Assembly: GCF_018304945.1 (NCBI RefSeq)
Contig: NZ_JAGQEE010000007.1
Span: 124,001 to 188,000 of the forward strand
Direction of reading: 5' to 3'
Source: Collimonas humicola
GTDB lineage: Bacteria > Pseudomonadota > Gammaproteobacteria > Burkholderiales > Burkholderiaceae_D
DNA length: 64,000 nucleotides
Below, piece after piece: positions 27,588 through 37,810 of the stretch. How positions within the stretch are numbered: the first letter of the stretch is position 1; each line of letters opens with the position of its first letter. The notes beneath the pieces are model-generated. The model saw nothing but the letters and a program-made list of their open reading frames with translations. It did not search any database and had not been told where the DNA came from. A program made the translations under genes and the position numbers.

Positions 27588-27822
27588 TGATTTAATGGTG
27601 CATTGCAATGGAACGTTTATATCATAATGTGAAAAGCCGTGCATTGCTATTGTCATCGATTAGAGCGCTGCCACAATCGCATATCGTTGATAAACGGTAT
27701 AAAAAGAGCGGTGAAAGCGCAAGCGTGCAGTGCAGCAAGGCTGTTAAAATGCAAGGATTAAAGTGCAAGCAATCTGCATTTCCGTCATCGCAAGCCAGCC
27801 TTGCCTTCAAGATCAGCACAGC

Positions 27823-28254
27823 ATGAGCGAAAAACCGCAATCCACGCAGTCGCCGGCGCAGGAATCCCAGCCGCAACCGATTAGCGAATTCAAGAGCACC
27901 AGCGGCTTCAAGAGAATTTTCTCGGCTTTCTTTTATTCCGCCGAAGGTTTCCGTTCCGCCTGGAAGAACGAGCATGCATTCCGCCAGGAGCTGCTGATCG
28001 TCGTTCCCGGCATTATCGTTGCGCTGCTGCTGCCGGTGTCGGCGCTGCAAAAGCTGATGCTGATCGCGGTGCTGATCTGGATCATCATCATCGAACTGAT
28101 CAATTCGGCGATCGAAGCAGTGGTCGACCGGGTGTCGCTGGAGCGCAACCCTCTTTCCAAGAACGCCAAGGATTTCGGCAGCGCCGCAGTGCTGCTGACG
28201 TGCGTGCTGGCGGTTGCTACCTGGGCCGTGATTCTTTACCCCGTCCTGATGTAA
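27823..28254 (+). CDS. dgkA: Diacylglycerol kinase
   Basis: Small integral-membrane kinase (143 residues) that phosphorylates diacylglycerol released by membrane-derived oligosaccharide synthesis. Three helices and the signature 'ELINSAIEAVVDRVSLERNP' with 'KNAKDFGSAAVLL' (active-site Glu and Asn/Asp/Lys) are present. An N-terminal cytoplasmic extension of about 25 Gln/Ser/Pro-rich residues precedes the usual 'FKRIFSAFFYSAEGFRSAW'. ATG 27823 is chosen as the closest Met before this conserved start. Confidence 0.94.
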   Translation: MSEKPQSTQSPAQESQPQPISEFKSTSGFKRIFSAFFYSAEGFRSAWKNEHAFRQELLIVVPGIIVALLLPVSALQKLMLIAVLIWIIIIELINSAIEAVVDRVSLERNPLSKNAKDFGSAAVLLTCVLAVATWAVILYPVLM

Positions 28255-28382
28255 TCCCGAAGTAGTCCCAAGCGCAAGGCCGCTGCCGGAAAACAGTCCC
28301 GGCAGCGAATGCCCGCGATACGCTTGCCCATGTTTGCACGTTTGTGTATATTTATACGTGTTTATGCATGATGTGGACGCAT

Positions 28383-29159
28383 ATGAATACCGCGAATCTG
28401 CTGCTCAAGGAACGTCACGCCCTCATCCGGCAGCGGCTGCTGGCTGACGGCCGGGTGCTGGCGCTGGATCTGGCGCAGCAACTGAACGTTTCCGAAGACA
28501 CCATCCGGCGCGACTTGCGCGACCTGGCCGCGGCCGGCCTTTGCACCAGGGTTTATGGCGGCGCCTTGCCGCCGTCGCCCGCGGCCGCACCGCTTGCGGA
28601 ACGGCGCATGCAGGCGCCGTTCCGCAAGGCGCGGCTGGCGCAGGCGGCGGTGACGCTGGTGAGCGCCGGCGACGTGCTGTTCATCGATGCCGGTTCAACC
28701 AACCTGGCGATTGCGGAGGCGTTGCCGTGCTTGCCGCTGACGGTGGCGACCAACGCCGCGGCGGTCGCGCTGGCTTTGCTGGAGCGGCCGGAGATCGCGC
28801 TGATCATGGTCGGCGGCCGGGTCGATGCGCGCAGCGGCGCCAACCTCGGCGCCGCGGCACTGCGCGATGCCGAACGGATGCGGCCGGACATTTTCTTCCT
28901 CGGCGCTTGCGGCGTCGACGCGGAGGCGGGACTCAGCTGCTTCAACTACGAAGAGGCCGAATTCAAGCGCAGCCTGGCCGCTGCCAGCAAGGCGGTGCTG
29001 GTAGCCGCCACCCGGGAAAAATTCGGCACGGCGGCGCCGTTTGCGGTGCTGCCCGCCGCCCACCTGACGCATCTGGTGCTGGAGCATGACGCCGACAGCA
29101 AGCAGGCGGCGCAATTCGACCGCCAAGGCGTGCAGCTGCTTTACGCCGCCGCCGCGTGA
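28383..29159 (+). CDS. DeoR/GlpR-family transcriptional regulator
   Basis: 258-residue regulator of sugar or carbohydrate metabolism. The N-terminal HTH is 'LNVSEDTIRRDLRDLAAAG' and is followed by the DeoR C-terminal sensor domain with 'VLFIDAGSTNLAIAEALP', 'VATNAAAVALALLE' and 'DIFFLGACGVDAEAGLSCFN'. The stop codon overlaps the start of the MFS gene (TGATG, 1-nt overlap), so the two are coupled and the regulator probably controls that transporter. An AT-rich stretch with repeated ACG half-sites lies just upstream of the start. Confidence 0.9.
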   Translation: MNTANLLLKERHALIRQRLLADGRVLALDLAQQLNVSEDTIRRDLRDLAAAGLCTRVYGGALPPSPAAAPLAERRMQAPFRKARLAQAAVTLVSAGDVLFIDAGSTNLAIAEALPCLPLTVATNAAAVALALLERPEIALIMVGGRVDARSGANLGAAALRDAERMRPDIFFLGACGVDAEAGLSCFNYEEAEFKRSLAAASKAVLVAATREKFGTAAPFAVLPAAHLTHLVLEHDADSKQAAQFDRQGVQLLYAAAA

Positions 29160-30340
29160 TGAACGATCCTGAAAGCCATGCCATGAATCCTGTCGGTCCG
29201 AAACAGCGCTACGCTACCCGCCTCGCGTTTCTCTGCGCCGGTCTGGCGATGTCGGCCTGGGCGCCGCTGGTGCCGTATGTGAAGGCGCGCCTGGGGGTCG
29301 GCGAAGCCGAACTCGGACTGCTGTTGCTTTGCCTCGGCGTCGGTTCGCTGCTGTCCATGCCGGTGACCGGCATGCTGGCGGCGTGCCTCGGTTGCCGCCG
29401 CGTGATCCTGAGCGCTGGTGCGCTGGCCTGCCTGATCCTTCCAGGCCTGGCGCTCGCGGCCAGTCCGTTGCAACTCGGCATAGGCCTGTTCTTTTTCGGC
29501 GCCGCCATCGGTACGCTGGATGTCGCCATGAACGTGCAGGCGGTAATGGTGGAAAAAGCCAGCGGCGGCGCACTCATGTCCGGTTTCCATGGCTTGTTCA
29601 GCGTCGGCGGTTTTGTCGGCGCCGGCGGCATGGCGCTGCTGCTATGGCTGGGCTTGAATCCGCTGGCGGCCAGTGCCGTGACGGCGCTGGCAGTCGCCGC
29701 GGCACTGGCCGCGGCCGCTCCGCACTTGCTGCGCGAGCCGGAAGCGGCCGGACGCGGTGCGCTGTTCGTGCTGCCGCATGGCGCGGTGATCTTTATCGGC
29801 GTGCTGTGCTTTATCGTGTTCCTGGTGGAGGGGGCGGTCCTGGACTGGAGCGCCTTGTTCCTGACCGCCACGCGCGGGCTGGCTGCCAGCCAGGGCGGCC
29901 TCGGCTATGCCGCTTTCGCCATCGCCATGACCTGCGGCCGCCTGACCGGCGACCGCATCGTGCGCCGTTTCGGCGGCAAGCGCGTACTTCTGCTGGGAGG
30001 CCTGTGCGCCGCCGGCGGCTTCTTTGTCGCCGTCGCGGCGCCGAATGCCGCAGTGGCGCTTGCCGGCTTCGTGCTGATCGGCCTGGGCGCTTCCAATATC
30101 GTGCCTATCCTGTTCAGCGCCGCCGGCAAGCAGGTCGCGATGCCGGCCAGCCTGGCGATTGCGGCCATCACCACCATCGGCTATGCCGGCATCCTGGCCG
30201 GTCCGGCCTTGATCGGCTTCGTGGCGCATGCCAGCAGCCTGAACAGCGCTTTCGCCGGGCTCGGCTGCGCCTTGCTGCTGGTGGCGGCCAGCGCCCGCCT
30301 GGGCGCCGCCGGCCGAGCTAACGAAACTGCGCCGCACTGA
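29159..30340 (+). CDS. MFS transporter
   Basis: Twelve-helix major facilitator of 393 residues. It starts 'MNDPESHAMNPVGPKQRY', and the loop 2-3-like motif appears as 'GCRRVILSAGALACL'. The family of bacterial transporters with 'FFGAAIGTLDVAMNVQAVMV' and 'SGFHGLFSVGGFVGAGG' is related to sugar/drug:proton transporters such as YbjJ. ATG 29159 overlaps the DeoR stop. Substrate unknown; the regulator linkage suggests a carbohydrate. Confidence 0.88.
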   Translation: MNDPESHAMNPVGPKQRYATRLAFLCAGLAMSAWAPLVPYVKARLGVGEAELGLLLLCLGVGSLLSMPVTGMLAACLGCRRVILSAGALACLILPGLALAASPLQLGIGLFFFGAAIGTLDVAMNVQAVMVEKASGGALMSGFHGLFSVGGFVGAGGMALLLWLGLNPLAASAVTALAVAAALAAAAPHLLREPEAAGRGALFVLPHGAVIFIGVLCFIVFLVEGAVLDWSALFLTATRGLAASQGGLGYAAFAIAMTCGRLTGDRIVRRFGGKRVLLLGGLCAAGGFFVAVAAPNAAVALAGFVLIGLGASNIVPILFSAAGKQVAMPASLAIAAITTIGYAGILAGPALIGFVAHASSLNSAFAGLGCALLLVAASARLGAAGRANETAPH

Positions 30341-30791
30341 TGAACTGCGAGTAAGTCTCGCACCAGATCACCACGGTGTTGTAGCGTGACAGGTCGACCG
30401 GCTGCTGCGACATGTCGATGATGAAGCGCTCGAACGTCTTTACCTCGCCCACGCGCAGGGCCCGTTCCTTGATCTTCAGGAATTCTTCCTTGGTGCCGAC
30501 GTAGCCGGAAGTCAGGTACACCTTGTAGTCCGGACCGGGCGCGATTTTGCCCTCGAATGCGATTGTGTCTTCGCTGACGGCCACCGTTCCTTGCGCCCAA
30601 TGCAGGAAGTCGCTGCCCGGCAAATCCTTCTTGAACACTGCTGTGTATCTGGCTTTGCCGGCCGCTTGCGCCAGCTCTGCCGCGCTCGGGCCGTCGCCGG
30701 CGGTGAGTATCGGCAGGAAGTACACGCCGGCGCCAAAGCCGATGGCGAGCGCGAGCAAATGCGAGGCGAGATAGGCTAGGATTTTTTTCAT
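30318..30791 (-). CDS. DM13 domain-containing membrane-anchored protein
   Basis: 157-residue protein with an N-terminal membrane anchor ('ILAYLASHLLALAIGFGAGV') and one DM13 domain, with typical stretches 'DFLHWAQGTVAVSED', 'PGPDYKVYLTSGYV' and 'YNTVVIWCETYSQFISAAQ'. The conserved Cys in the V-I-W-C-E motif is kept. DM13 domains are proposed to bind cytochrome-like redox partners; the true function is unknown. Start ATG 30791 with 'GGAG' 5-8 nt upstream. Its 3' end overlaps the MFS gene end by 23 nt on the opposite strand. Confidence 0.85.
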   Translation of the reverse strand: MKKILAYLASHLLALAIGFGAGVYFLPILTAGDGPSAAELAQAAGKARYTAVFKKDLPGSDFLHWAQGTVAVSEDTIAFEGKIAPGPDYKVYLTSGYVGTKEEFLKIKERALRVGEVKTFERFIIDMSQQPVDLSRYNTVVIWCETYSQFISAAQFR

Positions 30792-30965
30792 GAGGTCTCC
30801 GATAGGGATCTGTTCAAGCGTGCTTGTCATTTCTAGTCGGCCCAGATAGTGATTCCTTACAGTCAGGGTTCCTGCTTTATGCCAAATCGGCTGGAATATC
30901 CCGTCTCCTTATTCCTCGGCCAGGTCCATGCATATCTGTTTTCTGCATAAGGAGAGAAGAAAGTA

Positions 30966-30973
30966 TTCGTTCT
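30966..30973 (+). promoter_or_regulatory. Motif shared by the sbp and cysT leaders
   Basis: 'TTCGTTCT' 67-74 nt upstream of the sbp start codon, preceded by an A-rich stretch. The same 8-mer occurs at 49250-49257 before cysT. Both operons belong to sulfur acquisition, so it is a candidate binding site for the CysB-type regulator. Identity is inference. Confidence 0.35.
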
Positions 30974-31039
30974 GTTTTCCAGGCCGCCTCATTAATCTGT
31001 ATTCCTCAAAACAAAAAACGTTCACAAGGGAAGAGGAAT

Positions 31040-32056
31040 ATGTTGAAGAAAATCGTCAGATCGGTCATCGCCATCGCCCTGCTGGCCCAGGGCGCGCAAC
31101 TGGCGCACGCAGCGGATGTGTCGCTGCTGAACGTTTCATATGATCCAACGCGCGAGCTGTACCAGGAGTACAACAAGGCCTTTGCCAAGTACTGGAAGGA
31201 AAAGAGCGGCGACAACGTCACGCTCAAGGCATCGCATGGCGGCTCGGGCAAGCAGGGCCGCTCGGTGATCGACGGCCTCGAAGCCGACGTGGTGACTCTG
31301 GCGCTGGCTTACGATATCGACGAGATTTCCGAAAAAGCCAAATTGTTGCCGGCCGACTGGCAAAAGCGTCTGCCGCATAACAGCACGCCCTACACCTCGA
31401 CCATCGTGCTGCTGGTGCGCAAGGGCAATCCCAAGGGCATCAAGGACTGGGACGACCTGGTCAAGCCTGGCGTCTCGGTGGTGGTGGCCAATCCCAAGAC
31501 TTCCGGCGGCGCGCGCTGGGCCTATCTGGCTGCCTACGGCTATGCGCTGAAGAAGAACAATAACGACGACGCCAAGGCGCGCGATTTCATCACGCGGCTG
31601 TACAAGAACGTGCCGGTGCTCGATTCCGGCGCCCGCGGTTCGACCGTGACCTTTGCCGAGCGCGGCGTCGGCGATGTCTTGCTGTCGTGGGAAAACGAGG
31701 CCTATCTGGTGGAAGCGGAATTCGGCAAGGGCAAGTTCGACACCGTGTTCCCGTCCCTGAGCATCCTGGCGGAACCGCCGGTGGCAGTGGTCGACAAGGT
31801 AGTCGACAAGCGCGGCACGCGCAAGGTGGCGCAGGCTTACCTGGAGTATCTGTATTCGCCGGAAGGGCAGGAAATCGCCGCCCACAACTACTACCGTCCT
31901 ATCGATCCCAAAGTCGCCGCCAAATACGCCACCAAGTTTCCCAAGCTGAGCCTGTTCACCATCGACGATACATTCGGCGGCTGGAAGAATGCACAGAAGA
32001 CTCACTTCAGCGACGGCGGCGTGTTCGACAAGATTTACCAGCCTGGCGCGAAATAA
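31040..32056 (+). CDS. sbp: Sulfate-binding periplasmic protein
   Basis: Periplasmic solute-binding protein for the sulfate/thiosulfate ABC transporter (338 residues). The signal peptide '[17 protein letters not shown]' ends near 'AHAADV'. Sulfate-site residues are visible: '[20 protein letters not shown]', '[11 protein letters not shown]', '[14 protein letters not shown]' and '[20 protein letters not shown]'. The ATG 31040 has 'AGAGGA' upstream. It heads the sulfur operon with ssuE-ssuA and others downstream, while its permeases (cysTWA) lie 18 kb away. Confidence 0.94.
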   Translation: MLKKIVRSVIAIALLAQGAQLAHAADVSLLNVSYDPTRELYQEYNKAFAKYWKEKSGDNVTLKASHGGSGKQGRSVIDGLEADVVTLALAYDIDEISEKAKLLPADWQKRLPHNSTPYTSTIVLLVRKGNPKGIKDWDDLVKPGVSVVVANPKTSGGARWAYLAAYGYALKKNNNDDAKARDFITRLYKNVPVLDSGARGSTVTFAERGVGDVLLSWENEAYLVEAEFGKGKFDTVFPSLSILAEPPVAVVDKVVDKRGTRKVAQAYLEYLYSPEGQEIAAHNYYRPIDPKVAAKYATKFPKLSLFTIDDTFGGWKNAQKTHFSDGGVFDKIYQPGAK

Positions 32057-32118
32057 GTCGCCAGACCGTATTCACCTGACGGCTCTGCGCGGCGGAGCTG
32101 GCTTCAAGATTGCATCAA

Positions 32119-32709
32119 ATGACTATTCTGTTGTTGGCCGGTAGCCCGTCGGCACCATCGCGTTCCACCAGGCTGTTGCATTACACCGGCGAAAAGCTGG
32201 CGCTGCTGGGACACCGCTACAGCAAGCTGGACGTGCGTGACCTGCCGGGCGACGCCTTGCTGCGCGCCGATTTCGCCCACCCGGCGATCCAGGCGGCGCT
32301 GGCCCAGGTAGCGCAAGCCCGCGCGGTAGTGGTGGCGACGCCGGTCTACAAGGCAGCCTACAGCGGCGCGCTGAAAGCGTTTCTCGATGTGCTGCCGCAG
32401 TTTGGCCTGACCGATAAGCTGGTGCTGCCGCTGGCCACCGGCGGCAGCCAGTCGCACATGCTGGCGCTGGACTACGCCTTGCGGCCGGTATTGTCGTCGC
32501 TGGCGGCGCGCCATGTCCTGCCCAGCATTTACGCCACCGAGGCGCAGGTGCAGTGGTCGGAGCAGGAAGGCTTGAGCCTGGACCAGGATGTTTTTCAGCG
32601 CATAGACGAGGGCGTGCAACAGTTGTCGGACAGCTTGCTGGTGTTGCAAAAGGCCGGCGCCCATGAGTTCAACCCGATTCCATTTTCACAGCTGCGATGT
32701 AGCGTGTAG
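32119..32709 (+). CDS. ssuE: NADPH-dependent FMN reductase SsuE
   Basis: 196-residue flavin reductase that supplies FMNH2 to the alkanesulfonate monooxygenase SsuD. Flavodoxin-like fold with the phosphate loop 'LLLAGSPSAPSRSTRLLHY' and the family segment 'VVVATPVYKAAYSGALKAFL', including 'LPQFGLTDKLVLPLATGGS'. ATG 32119 is preferred over the TTG at 32110. It lies 62 nt after sbp and about 100 nt before ssuA on the same strand. Confidence 0.94.
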   Translation: MTILLLAGSPSAPSRSTRLLHYTGEKLALLGHRYSKLDVRDLPGDALLRADFAHPAIQAALAQVAQARAVVVATPVYKAAYSGALKAFLDVLPQFGLTDKLVLPLATGGSQSHMLALDYALRPVLSSLAARHVLPSIYATEAQVQWSEQEGLSLDQDVFQRIDEGVQQLSDSLLVLQKAGAHEFNPIPFSQLRCSV

Positions 32710-32815
32710 CGCATCCGGCTGGTTTAGATCCCGCTCCCGCTTGATTGAAATCCGCTTTAGCCAGCGGAGGGGGAGCGCTTTGCCCAAAGAACAGCTATCC
32801 ATCAGAAAGCCAGCA

Positions 32816-33799
32816 ATGACCGATACGATCAAGAACAGACACACCAGGCGCCACGTGCTCGCCATGCTCTCCGCAGTCGCGGCTGGCGCACTAGTGGCAG
32901 GCGCGCCGCAGCTGGCGCGAGCTGAAAGCAGGCAGCAGCTGCGCATCGGCTATCAGAAGGCTGCCAGCACGCTGGTGCTGCTGAAGGCCCACGGCACCCT
33001 GGAAAAGCGGCTGGCGGCGCAAGGCATTGAAGTGAAATGGGCCGAGTTTGCAGCTGGTCCGCAATTGCTGGAAGCCTTGAATGTCGGCTCGGTCGATTTC
33101 GGCTATGTCGGCGAAGCGCCGCCTATCGTCGCCCAGGCGGCCGGCGCCGATTTTGTCTACAGTGCCTACGAGATCCCGACGCCGGAAGCGGAAAGCATCC
33201 TGGTGCCGAAACATTCCGCCATCACATCGCTGGCGGAATTGAAGGGCAAGAAGATCGCTTTCAACAAGGGCTCGGACGTGCATTGGCTTGTGATCAGCCT
33301 GTTGCAGAAGGGCGGCGTCGGCTACAGCGAATTCCAACCCATCTATCTGGCCCCGGCCGATGCGCGCGCCGCATTTGAACGCGGCGCGGTGGACGGCTGG
33401 GCGATCTGGGATCCGTTCCAGTCCGCGGCGATCAGGCAGATCGATGCCCGCGTGCTGGCCAGCGGCAGCGGCGTGGTGAATCATCACCAGTTTTTCCTGA
33501 GCGCGCGCAAGTACGCCGAGAAAAACCAGGCGGTGGTGAATGCGATCCTGGAAGAGGTCGGCAAGGAAGGGCAATGGATACGCGCCAACTACAAGGAAGC
33601 GGCGGCACAGCTGGCGCCTATCCAGGGACTGGATCCGGAAGTGATCGAAACCGGCCTGCGGCATTATGCCCACATCTACAAGCCGGTCGACAGCAAGGTG
33701 CTGGACGAGCAGCAAAAGATCGCCGACACCTTCTATGAGCTGAAGCTGATTCCAAAGAAAATCTCGACGCACGACGCCGTGCTGTCCAACAAGACCTGA
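32816..33799 (+). CDS. ssuA: Aliphatic sulfonate-binding periplasmic protein SsuA (paralogue 1)
   Basis: 327-residue periplasmic receptor for alkanesulfonates. A twin-Arg/Arg-rich signal 'RHTRRHVLAMLSAVAAG' is followed by 'LRIGYQKAASTLVLLKAHG'. The NMT1/SsuA family motifs are '[20 protein letters not shown]', 'GEAPPIVAQAAGADFVY', 'KGKKIAFNKGSDVHWLVI' and '[20 protein letters not shown]' (in parts). ATG 32816 is used because the signal peptide starts there. The next gene is a second, clearly homologous receptor. Confidence 0.93.
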   Translation: MTDTIKNRHTRRHVLAMLSAVAAGALVAGAPQLARAESRQQLRIGYQKAASTLVLLKAHGTLEKRLAAQGIEVKWAEFAAGPQLLEALNVGSVDFGYVGEAPPIVAQAAGADFVYSAYEIPTPEAESILVPKHSAITSLAELKGKKIAFNKGSDVHWLVISLLQKGGVGYSEFQPIYLAPADARAAFERGAVDGWAIWDPFQSAAIRQIDARVLASGSGVVNHHQFFLSARKYAEKNQAVVNAILEEVGKEGQWIRANYKEAAAQLAPIQGLDPEVIETGLRHYAHIYKPVDSKVLDEQQKIADTFYELKLIPKKISTHDAVLSNKT

Positions 33800-33810
33800 G
33801 GCAGCGCATC

Positions 33811-34824
33811 ATGACAAGCAGATTGATTTTCCGTCGCCGGTTCCTGCAAAAACTCCACCTGGCGTTGTTGCTGGCCGTTGCCCTTGCTGCGCCGGCCCGC
33901 CTTGTGCATGCCCAGCCGGCAGCGGACAAGAAGGAACCGGAACAGATACGCATAGGTTTCCAGAAAAGTGCAGTCAACCTGGTGGTGCTGAAACAGCGCA
34001 GCACGCTGGAGCAGCGCTTCAAGAACAGCAAGATCGTCTGGCTGGAATTTCCCGCCGGGCCGCAGCTGCTGGAAGCGCTGTCGGCCGGCAGCCTGGATTT
34101 CGGCCTGACCGGCGACAGCCCGCCGGTGTTTGCTCAAGCCGCCAGCAAGGATTTGCTGTACGTCGGCGCGGAGCCGCCGAAGCCGGAAAGCTCCGCCATC
34201 CTGGTGCAGGCGGCGTCATCGATCAAGACGCTGGCCGGCCTGAAGGGCAAGCGGATCGCCGTGCAAAAAGGCTCCAGCACCCATTTCCTGCTGCTGCAGG
34301 CAGTGAAGAAGGGCGGCCTGGCGTGGAGCGATATCCAGCCTGTCTACCTGGCGCCGGCCGATGCCCGCGCCGCATTTGAGCGCGGCAGCGTCGATGCCTG
34401 GGCCATCTGGGATCCGTATTACAGCGCCGCCGAACTGGGTTTCAAGCCACACGTGCTGAGCACCGGACGCGGCCTGTCGAACAATAATTCTTTCTATCTG
34501 GCCTCGCGCGCCTTTGCCGAGAACCACCCGGCCACTATCCTGACGCTGCTGGATGAACTGGCCGGGGCCGATCGTTATGTACAGCAGAACCGCAAGGAAG
34601 CGACCCAGCTGATCGCCGCTGTCAGCGGCCTTGATCCGGTTACCGTACAGCTGTTCCTGAGCCGCCGCGCCAGTCCCTCGCCGGCCACCGTGATCGACGC
34701 CGTCATGGTGGCGGACCAGCAGCGCGTGGCCGACAGCTTCAAGGAAATCGGCCTTATTCCGCGCGCCATCAAGGTTTCCGACATCGTCTGGCAGCCGAAG
34801 GCCACAGCGGTCGCCAGGCAGTAG
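33811..34824 (+). CDS. Aliphatic sulfonate-binding periplasmic protein SsuA (paralogue 2)
   Basis: 337-residue homologue of the preceding receptor, 11 nt downstream. Shared segments include '[19 protein letters not shown]', '[20 protein letters not shown]' and '[20 protein letters not shown]'. Differences are concentrated at the ligand side ('[20 protein letters not shown]', '[12 protein letters not shown]'), suggesting a different sulfonate specificity, by inference. The signal peptide is '[19 protein letters not shown]'. Tandem duplication of the receptor gene within one operon is a known way to widen substrate range. Confidence 0.9.
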   Translation: MTSRLIFRRRFLQKLHLALLLAVALAAPARLVHAQPAADKKEPEQIRIGFQKSAVNLVVLKQRSTLEQRFKNSKIVWLEFPAGPQLLEALSAGSLDFGLTGDSPPVFAQAASKDLLYVGAEPPKPESSAILVQAASSIKTLAGLKGKRIAVQKGSSTHFLLLQAVKKGGLAWSDIQPVYLAPADARAAFERGSVDAWAIWDPYYSAAELGFKPHVLSTGRGLSNNNSFYLASRAFAENHPATILTLLDELAGADRYVQQNRKEATQLIAAVSGLDPVTVQLFLSRRASPSPATVIDAVMVADQQRVADSFKEIGLIPRAIKVSDIVWQPKATAVARQ

Positions 34825-34856
34825 ATCCGCCCATTCATCCACACATGGAAGCAGTC

Positions 34857-36005
34857 ATGAACGTTTTCTGGTTTATCCCGACTCACGGCGACAGCCGTTA
34901 CCTGGGCACCTCGCAGGGCGCGCGTCCTGTCAATTTCGATTACATGAAGCAGATCGCGGTGGCGGCCGACACCCTCGGCTACGACGGCGTGCTGCTGCCG
35001 ACCGGCCGCTCCTGCGAGGATGCCTGGGTGGTGGCCTCCAGCCTGCTGGGCTTTACCCAGCGCCTGAAATTCCTGGTGGCGATCCGTCCCGGCCTGAGTA
35101 CGCCGGGCCTGGCGATCCGCATGGCGTCGACCTTCGACCGCCTCTCCAACGGCCGTCTGCTGATCAACGTCGTCACCGGCGGCGACCAGGCGGAACTGGA
35201 AGCTGACGGTCTGTTTGCCGAGCATGCCGAGCGCTACGAGATTTCCTCGGAATTCCTCAAGGTCTGGCGCGGCGCCTTGTCCGGCGAAGGCGGCGAGGGT
35301 GGCTACAACTTCATCGGCAAGCATATCAAGGTAAAGGGCGCGAAGACCTTGTACCCGCCGGTACAGAAACCCTATCCGCCCTTGTATTTCGGCGGTTCTT
35401 CGGAACCGGCGCATGCGCTGGCGGCAGAGCAGGTCGATGTCTACCTGACCTGGGGCGAGCCGCCGGCAGCCGTCGCTGAAAAGATTGCCGACATCCGCGC
35501 CCGCGCCGCCAGGCACGGCCGTACGGTGCGCTTCGGCATCCGCCTGCACGTGATCGTGCGCGAGACCAGCCAGGCTGCCTGGGCGGCTGCCGAAGACTTG
35601 ATCAGCCATGTCGATGACGATGTCATCGCTCGTGCGCAGGCGGCATTTTCCAAGATGGATTCCGAGGGCCAGCGGCGCATGGCGGCGCTGCACGGCGGCC
35701 GCCGCGACAAGCTGGAAGTCTCGCCCAACCTGTGGGCCGGGGTCGGTCTGGTGCGCGGCGGCGCCGGCACTGCGCTGGTGGGTGATGCGGAAACCGTGGC
35801 GGCGCGCATGCAGGAATATGCCGACCTGGGCATCGATACTTTCATCCTGTCCGGCTATCCGCACCTGGAGGAATCCTATCGCTTCGCCGAACTGGTGTTT
35901 CCGCTGCTGGGCAAGGGCCGGGCAGCGACCGGCGAGCAAGCCCTGACCGGGCCGTTCGGCGAAGTCATCGCCAACGGCTTGCTGCCGAAAGCATCGCAAA
36001 GTTGA
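34857..36005 (+). CDS. ssuD: FMNH2-dependent alkanesulfonate monooxygenase
   Basis: 382-residue flavin-dependent monooxygenase that cleaves C1-C14 alkanesulfonates to aldehyde and sulfite using FMNH2 from SsuE. Luciferase-like fold; the N-terminus '[20 protein letters not shown]' and the stretches '[20 protein letters not shown]', '[20 protein letters not shown]', '[19 protein letters not shown]' and '[18 protein letters not shown]' are diagnostic. ATG 34857 has 'GGAAG' 5 nt upstream; the alternative ATG 34845 adds four residues not found in the family. Confidence 0.97.
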   Translation: MNVFWFIPTHGDSRYLGTSQGARPVNFDYMKQIAVAADTLGYDGVLLPTGRSCEDAWVVASSLLGFTQRLKFLVAIRPGLSTPGLAIRMASTFDRLSNGRLLINVVTGGDQAELEADGLFAEHAERYEISSEFLKVWRGALSGEGGEGGYNFIGKHIKVKGAKTLYPPVQKPYPPLYFGGSSEPAHALAAEQVDVYLTWGEPPAAVAEKIADIRARAARHGRTVRFGIRLHVIVRETSQAAWAAAEDLISHVDDDVIARAQAAFSKMDSEGQRRMAALHGGRRDKLEVSPNLWAGVGLVRGGAGTALVGDAETVAARMQEYADLGIDTFILSGYPHLEESYRFAELVFPLLGKGRAATGEQALTGPFGEVIANGLLPKASQS

Positions 36006-36014
36006 GGAGGCCGT

Positions 36015-36860
36015 ATGAGCGCAGTCATTCATAACACGGCGGCCACACCCGCGCTGACGAAAAAGCCACAAGCCGGCGGCGCCCGCAAGGGCAGCGCGCT
36101 GCACATCTGGAAAGAACGGCTGCTGCCATGGCTGCTGCCCTTGCTCCTGATCCTGGGCTGGGAGTTTGCCGCCAAGGCCGGCTGGCTGTCGAGCCGGATC
36201 TTGCCTGAGCCATGGGCGGTGGCGCGCGCGGCCTGGTCGCTGACGGTTTCCGGCGAGTTGTGGACCCATGTCCGCATCAGCGCCTGGCGGGCGATGTCCG
36301 GCTTTGCGGTGGGCGGCGGCCTGGGTTTGCTGCTGGGTTTGCTGACCGGGACTTTCAAGCGGGCGGAAACCCTGCTCGACACCAGTATCCAGATGATTCG
36401 CAATATTCCGGCGCTGGCGCTGATTCCGCTGGTGATCCTGTGGTTCGGCATCGACGAGTCTTCCAAGCTGTTCCTGGTGTCGATCGGCGTGTTTTTCCCG
36501 GTGTACCTGAATACCTTCCACGGCATCCGTTCGGTCGACAAGGGGTTGATCGAGATGGCCAGGAGTTACGGCCTGTCCGGCTGGCCCTTGTACCGCGATG
36601 TCATCTTGCCGGGCGCCTTGCCGTCGATCCTGGTGGGCGTGCGTTTTGCGCTGGGACTGGTGTGGGTCTTGCTGATCGTCGCCGAAACTATTTCAGCGCA
36701 GGCCGGCATCGGCTACATGACCATGAATGCGCGCGAATTCCTGCAAACCGACGTGGTGCTGGTCGGCATCCTGCTGTATGCCTTGCTGGGCAAGCTGGCC
36801 GACATGCTGGCGCGCGGCCTGGAGCGTTACTGGCTGCGCTGGCATCCCGGCTATCGATAA
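36015..36860 (+). CDS. ssuC: Aliphatic sulfonate ABC transporter permease SsuC
   Basis: 281-residue inner-membrane permease of the SsuABC importer with about six helices. Helices include '[18 protein letters not shown]', '[20 protein letters not shown]' and '[17 protein letters not shown]'. The ATPase-contact EAA-type loop is '[20 protein letters not shown]' followed by '[17 protein letters not shown]'. A strong 'GAGGAGG' ribosome-binding site precedes ATG 36015, 9 nt after ssuD. Confidence 0.95.
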   Translation: MSAVIHNTAATPALTKKPQAGGARKGSALHIWKERLLPWLLPLLLILGWEFAAKAGWLSSRILPEPWAVARAAWSLTVSGELWTHVRISAWRAMSGFAVGGGLGLLLGLLTGTFKRAETLLDTSIQMIRNIPALALIPLVILWFGIDESSKLFLVSIGVFFPVYLNTFHGIRSVDKGLIEMARSYGLSGWPLYRDVILPGALPSILVGVRFALGLVWVLLIVAETISAQAGIGYMTMNAREFLQTDVVLVGILLYALLGKLADMLARGLERYWLRWHPGYR

Positions 36861-36918
36861 GCAGCTTGCAGCCAGCACCATGTATTACGAACGAATCTTG
36901 TCTAGGGTGGACGCCAAC

Positions 36919-37773
36919 ATGCAAATTGATCTTGTGGAACGTGCGGAAGTAGCAAGCGCTGCCCGGAATGGCACGCGCGGCATAGCCATCCAGGTACGCG
37001 CCGTCTCCAAAGCGTATGGCGAGCGCGAAGTACTGAAGAGCCTGGATGTCGACATCGCGGCAGGCGAATTCGTCGCCATAGTCGGCCGCAGCGGCTGCGG
37101 CAAGAGCACTTTGCTGCGCCTGGTCGCCGGGCTGGAAGCAGTCAGCCAGGGCCGCATCGGTTTTGAACGCGCCGGGCAGCGCAGCGGACAGCACGACGTG
37201 GCACCGGAGATCCGCATCATGTTCCAGGATTCGCGGCTGCTGCCGTGGAAACGCGTGCTGGACAATGTCGGCCTGGGTTTGCCGCGCGCCTCGCAGGCTT
37301 CGGTCAAGGCCTTGGCGCAGGTTGGCCTGGAAGAGCGCGCCCGCGAATGGCCCGCGGTCCTGTCCGGCGGCCAGAGGCAGCGGGTGGCGCTGGCGCGGGC
37401 GCTGGTGCATGAACCGGAATTGCTGCTGCTGGATGAACCGCTGGGCGCACTGGATGCCTTGACCCGCATCGAGATGCAGCAGCTGATCGAATCGCTGTGG
37501 AAGAGCCGTGGCTTTACCGCGGTGCTGGTGACGCATGACGTGCAGGAAGCGATTGCGCTGGCCGACCGCGTGCTGCTGATCGAGGATGGCGAGATCACGC
37601 TGGATGAACGGATCAGCCTGGCGCGTCCGCGGGCGCGCGGCAACCTGGCTTTCGCGCAGCTGGAGGAGCGGATCCTGGCGCGCGTGCTGAAACATCCAGC
37701 GGCGCAGCCCGATTCGGTGCTCGGCGACCTGTCCTTGCAACGTACTTTCAGCCAGGTCGGCTGGGCTGTTTAG
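36919..37773 (+). CDS. ssuB: Aliphatic sulfonate ABC transporter ATP-binding protein SsuB
   Basis: 284-residue ATPase of the sulfonate importer. Walker A '[20 protein letters not shown]', Q-loop '[19 protein letters not shown]', signature '[18 protein letters not shown]', Walker B '[14 protein letters not shown]' and H-loop '[15 protein letters not shown]' are intact. ATG 36919 is preceded by 'AGGGTGG' (36904-36910) at suitable spacing; ATG 36880 is an alternative. It follows ssuC by 58 nt. Confidence 0.95.
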   Translation: MQIDLVERAEVASAARNGTRGIAIQVRAVSKAYGEREVLKSLDVDIAAGEFVAIVGRSGCGKSTLLRLVAGLEAVSQGRIGFERAGQRSGQHDVAPEIRIMFQDSRLLPWKRVLDNVGLGLPRASQASVKALAQVGLEERAREWPAVLSGGQRQRVALARALVHEPELLLLDEPLGALDALTRIEMQQLIESLWKSRGFTAVLVTHDVQEAIALADRVLLIEDGEITLDERISLARPRARGNLAFAQLEERILARVLKHPAAQPDSVLGDLSLQRTFSQVGWAV

Positions 37774-37810
37774 ATTTTTTTGACGTAACCGCATGACCAA
37801 AGGAGAAACC

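Noticed and set aside
28335-28382. AT-rich stretch with repeated ACG half-sites before the DeoR-type gene as an operator
   Set aside because: The half-sites are imperfect and at an 18-nt period; too weak to list as a regulatory site.
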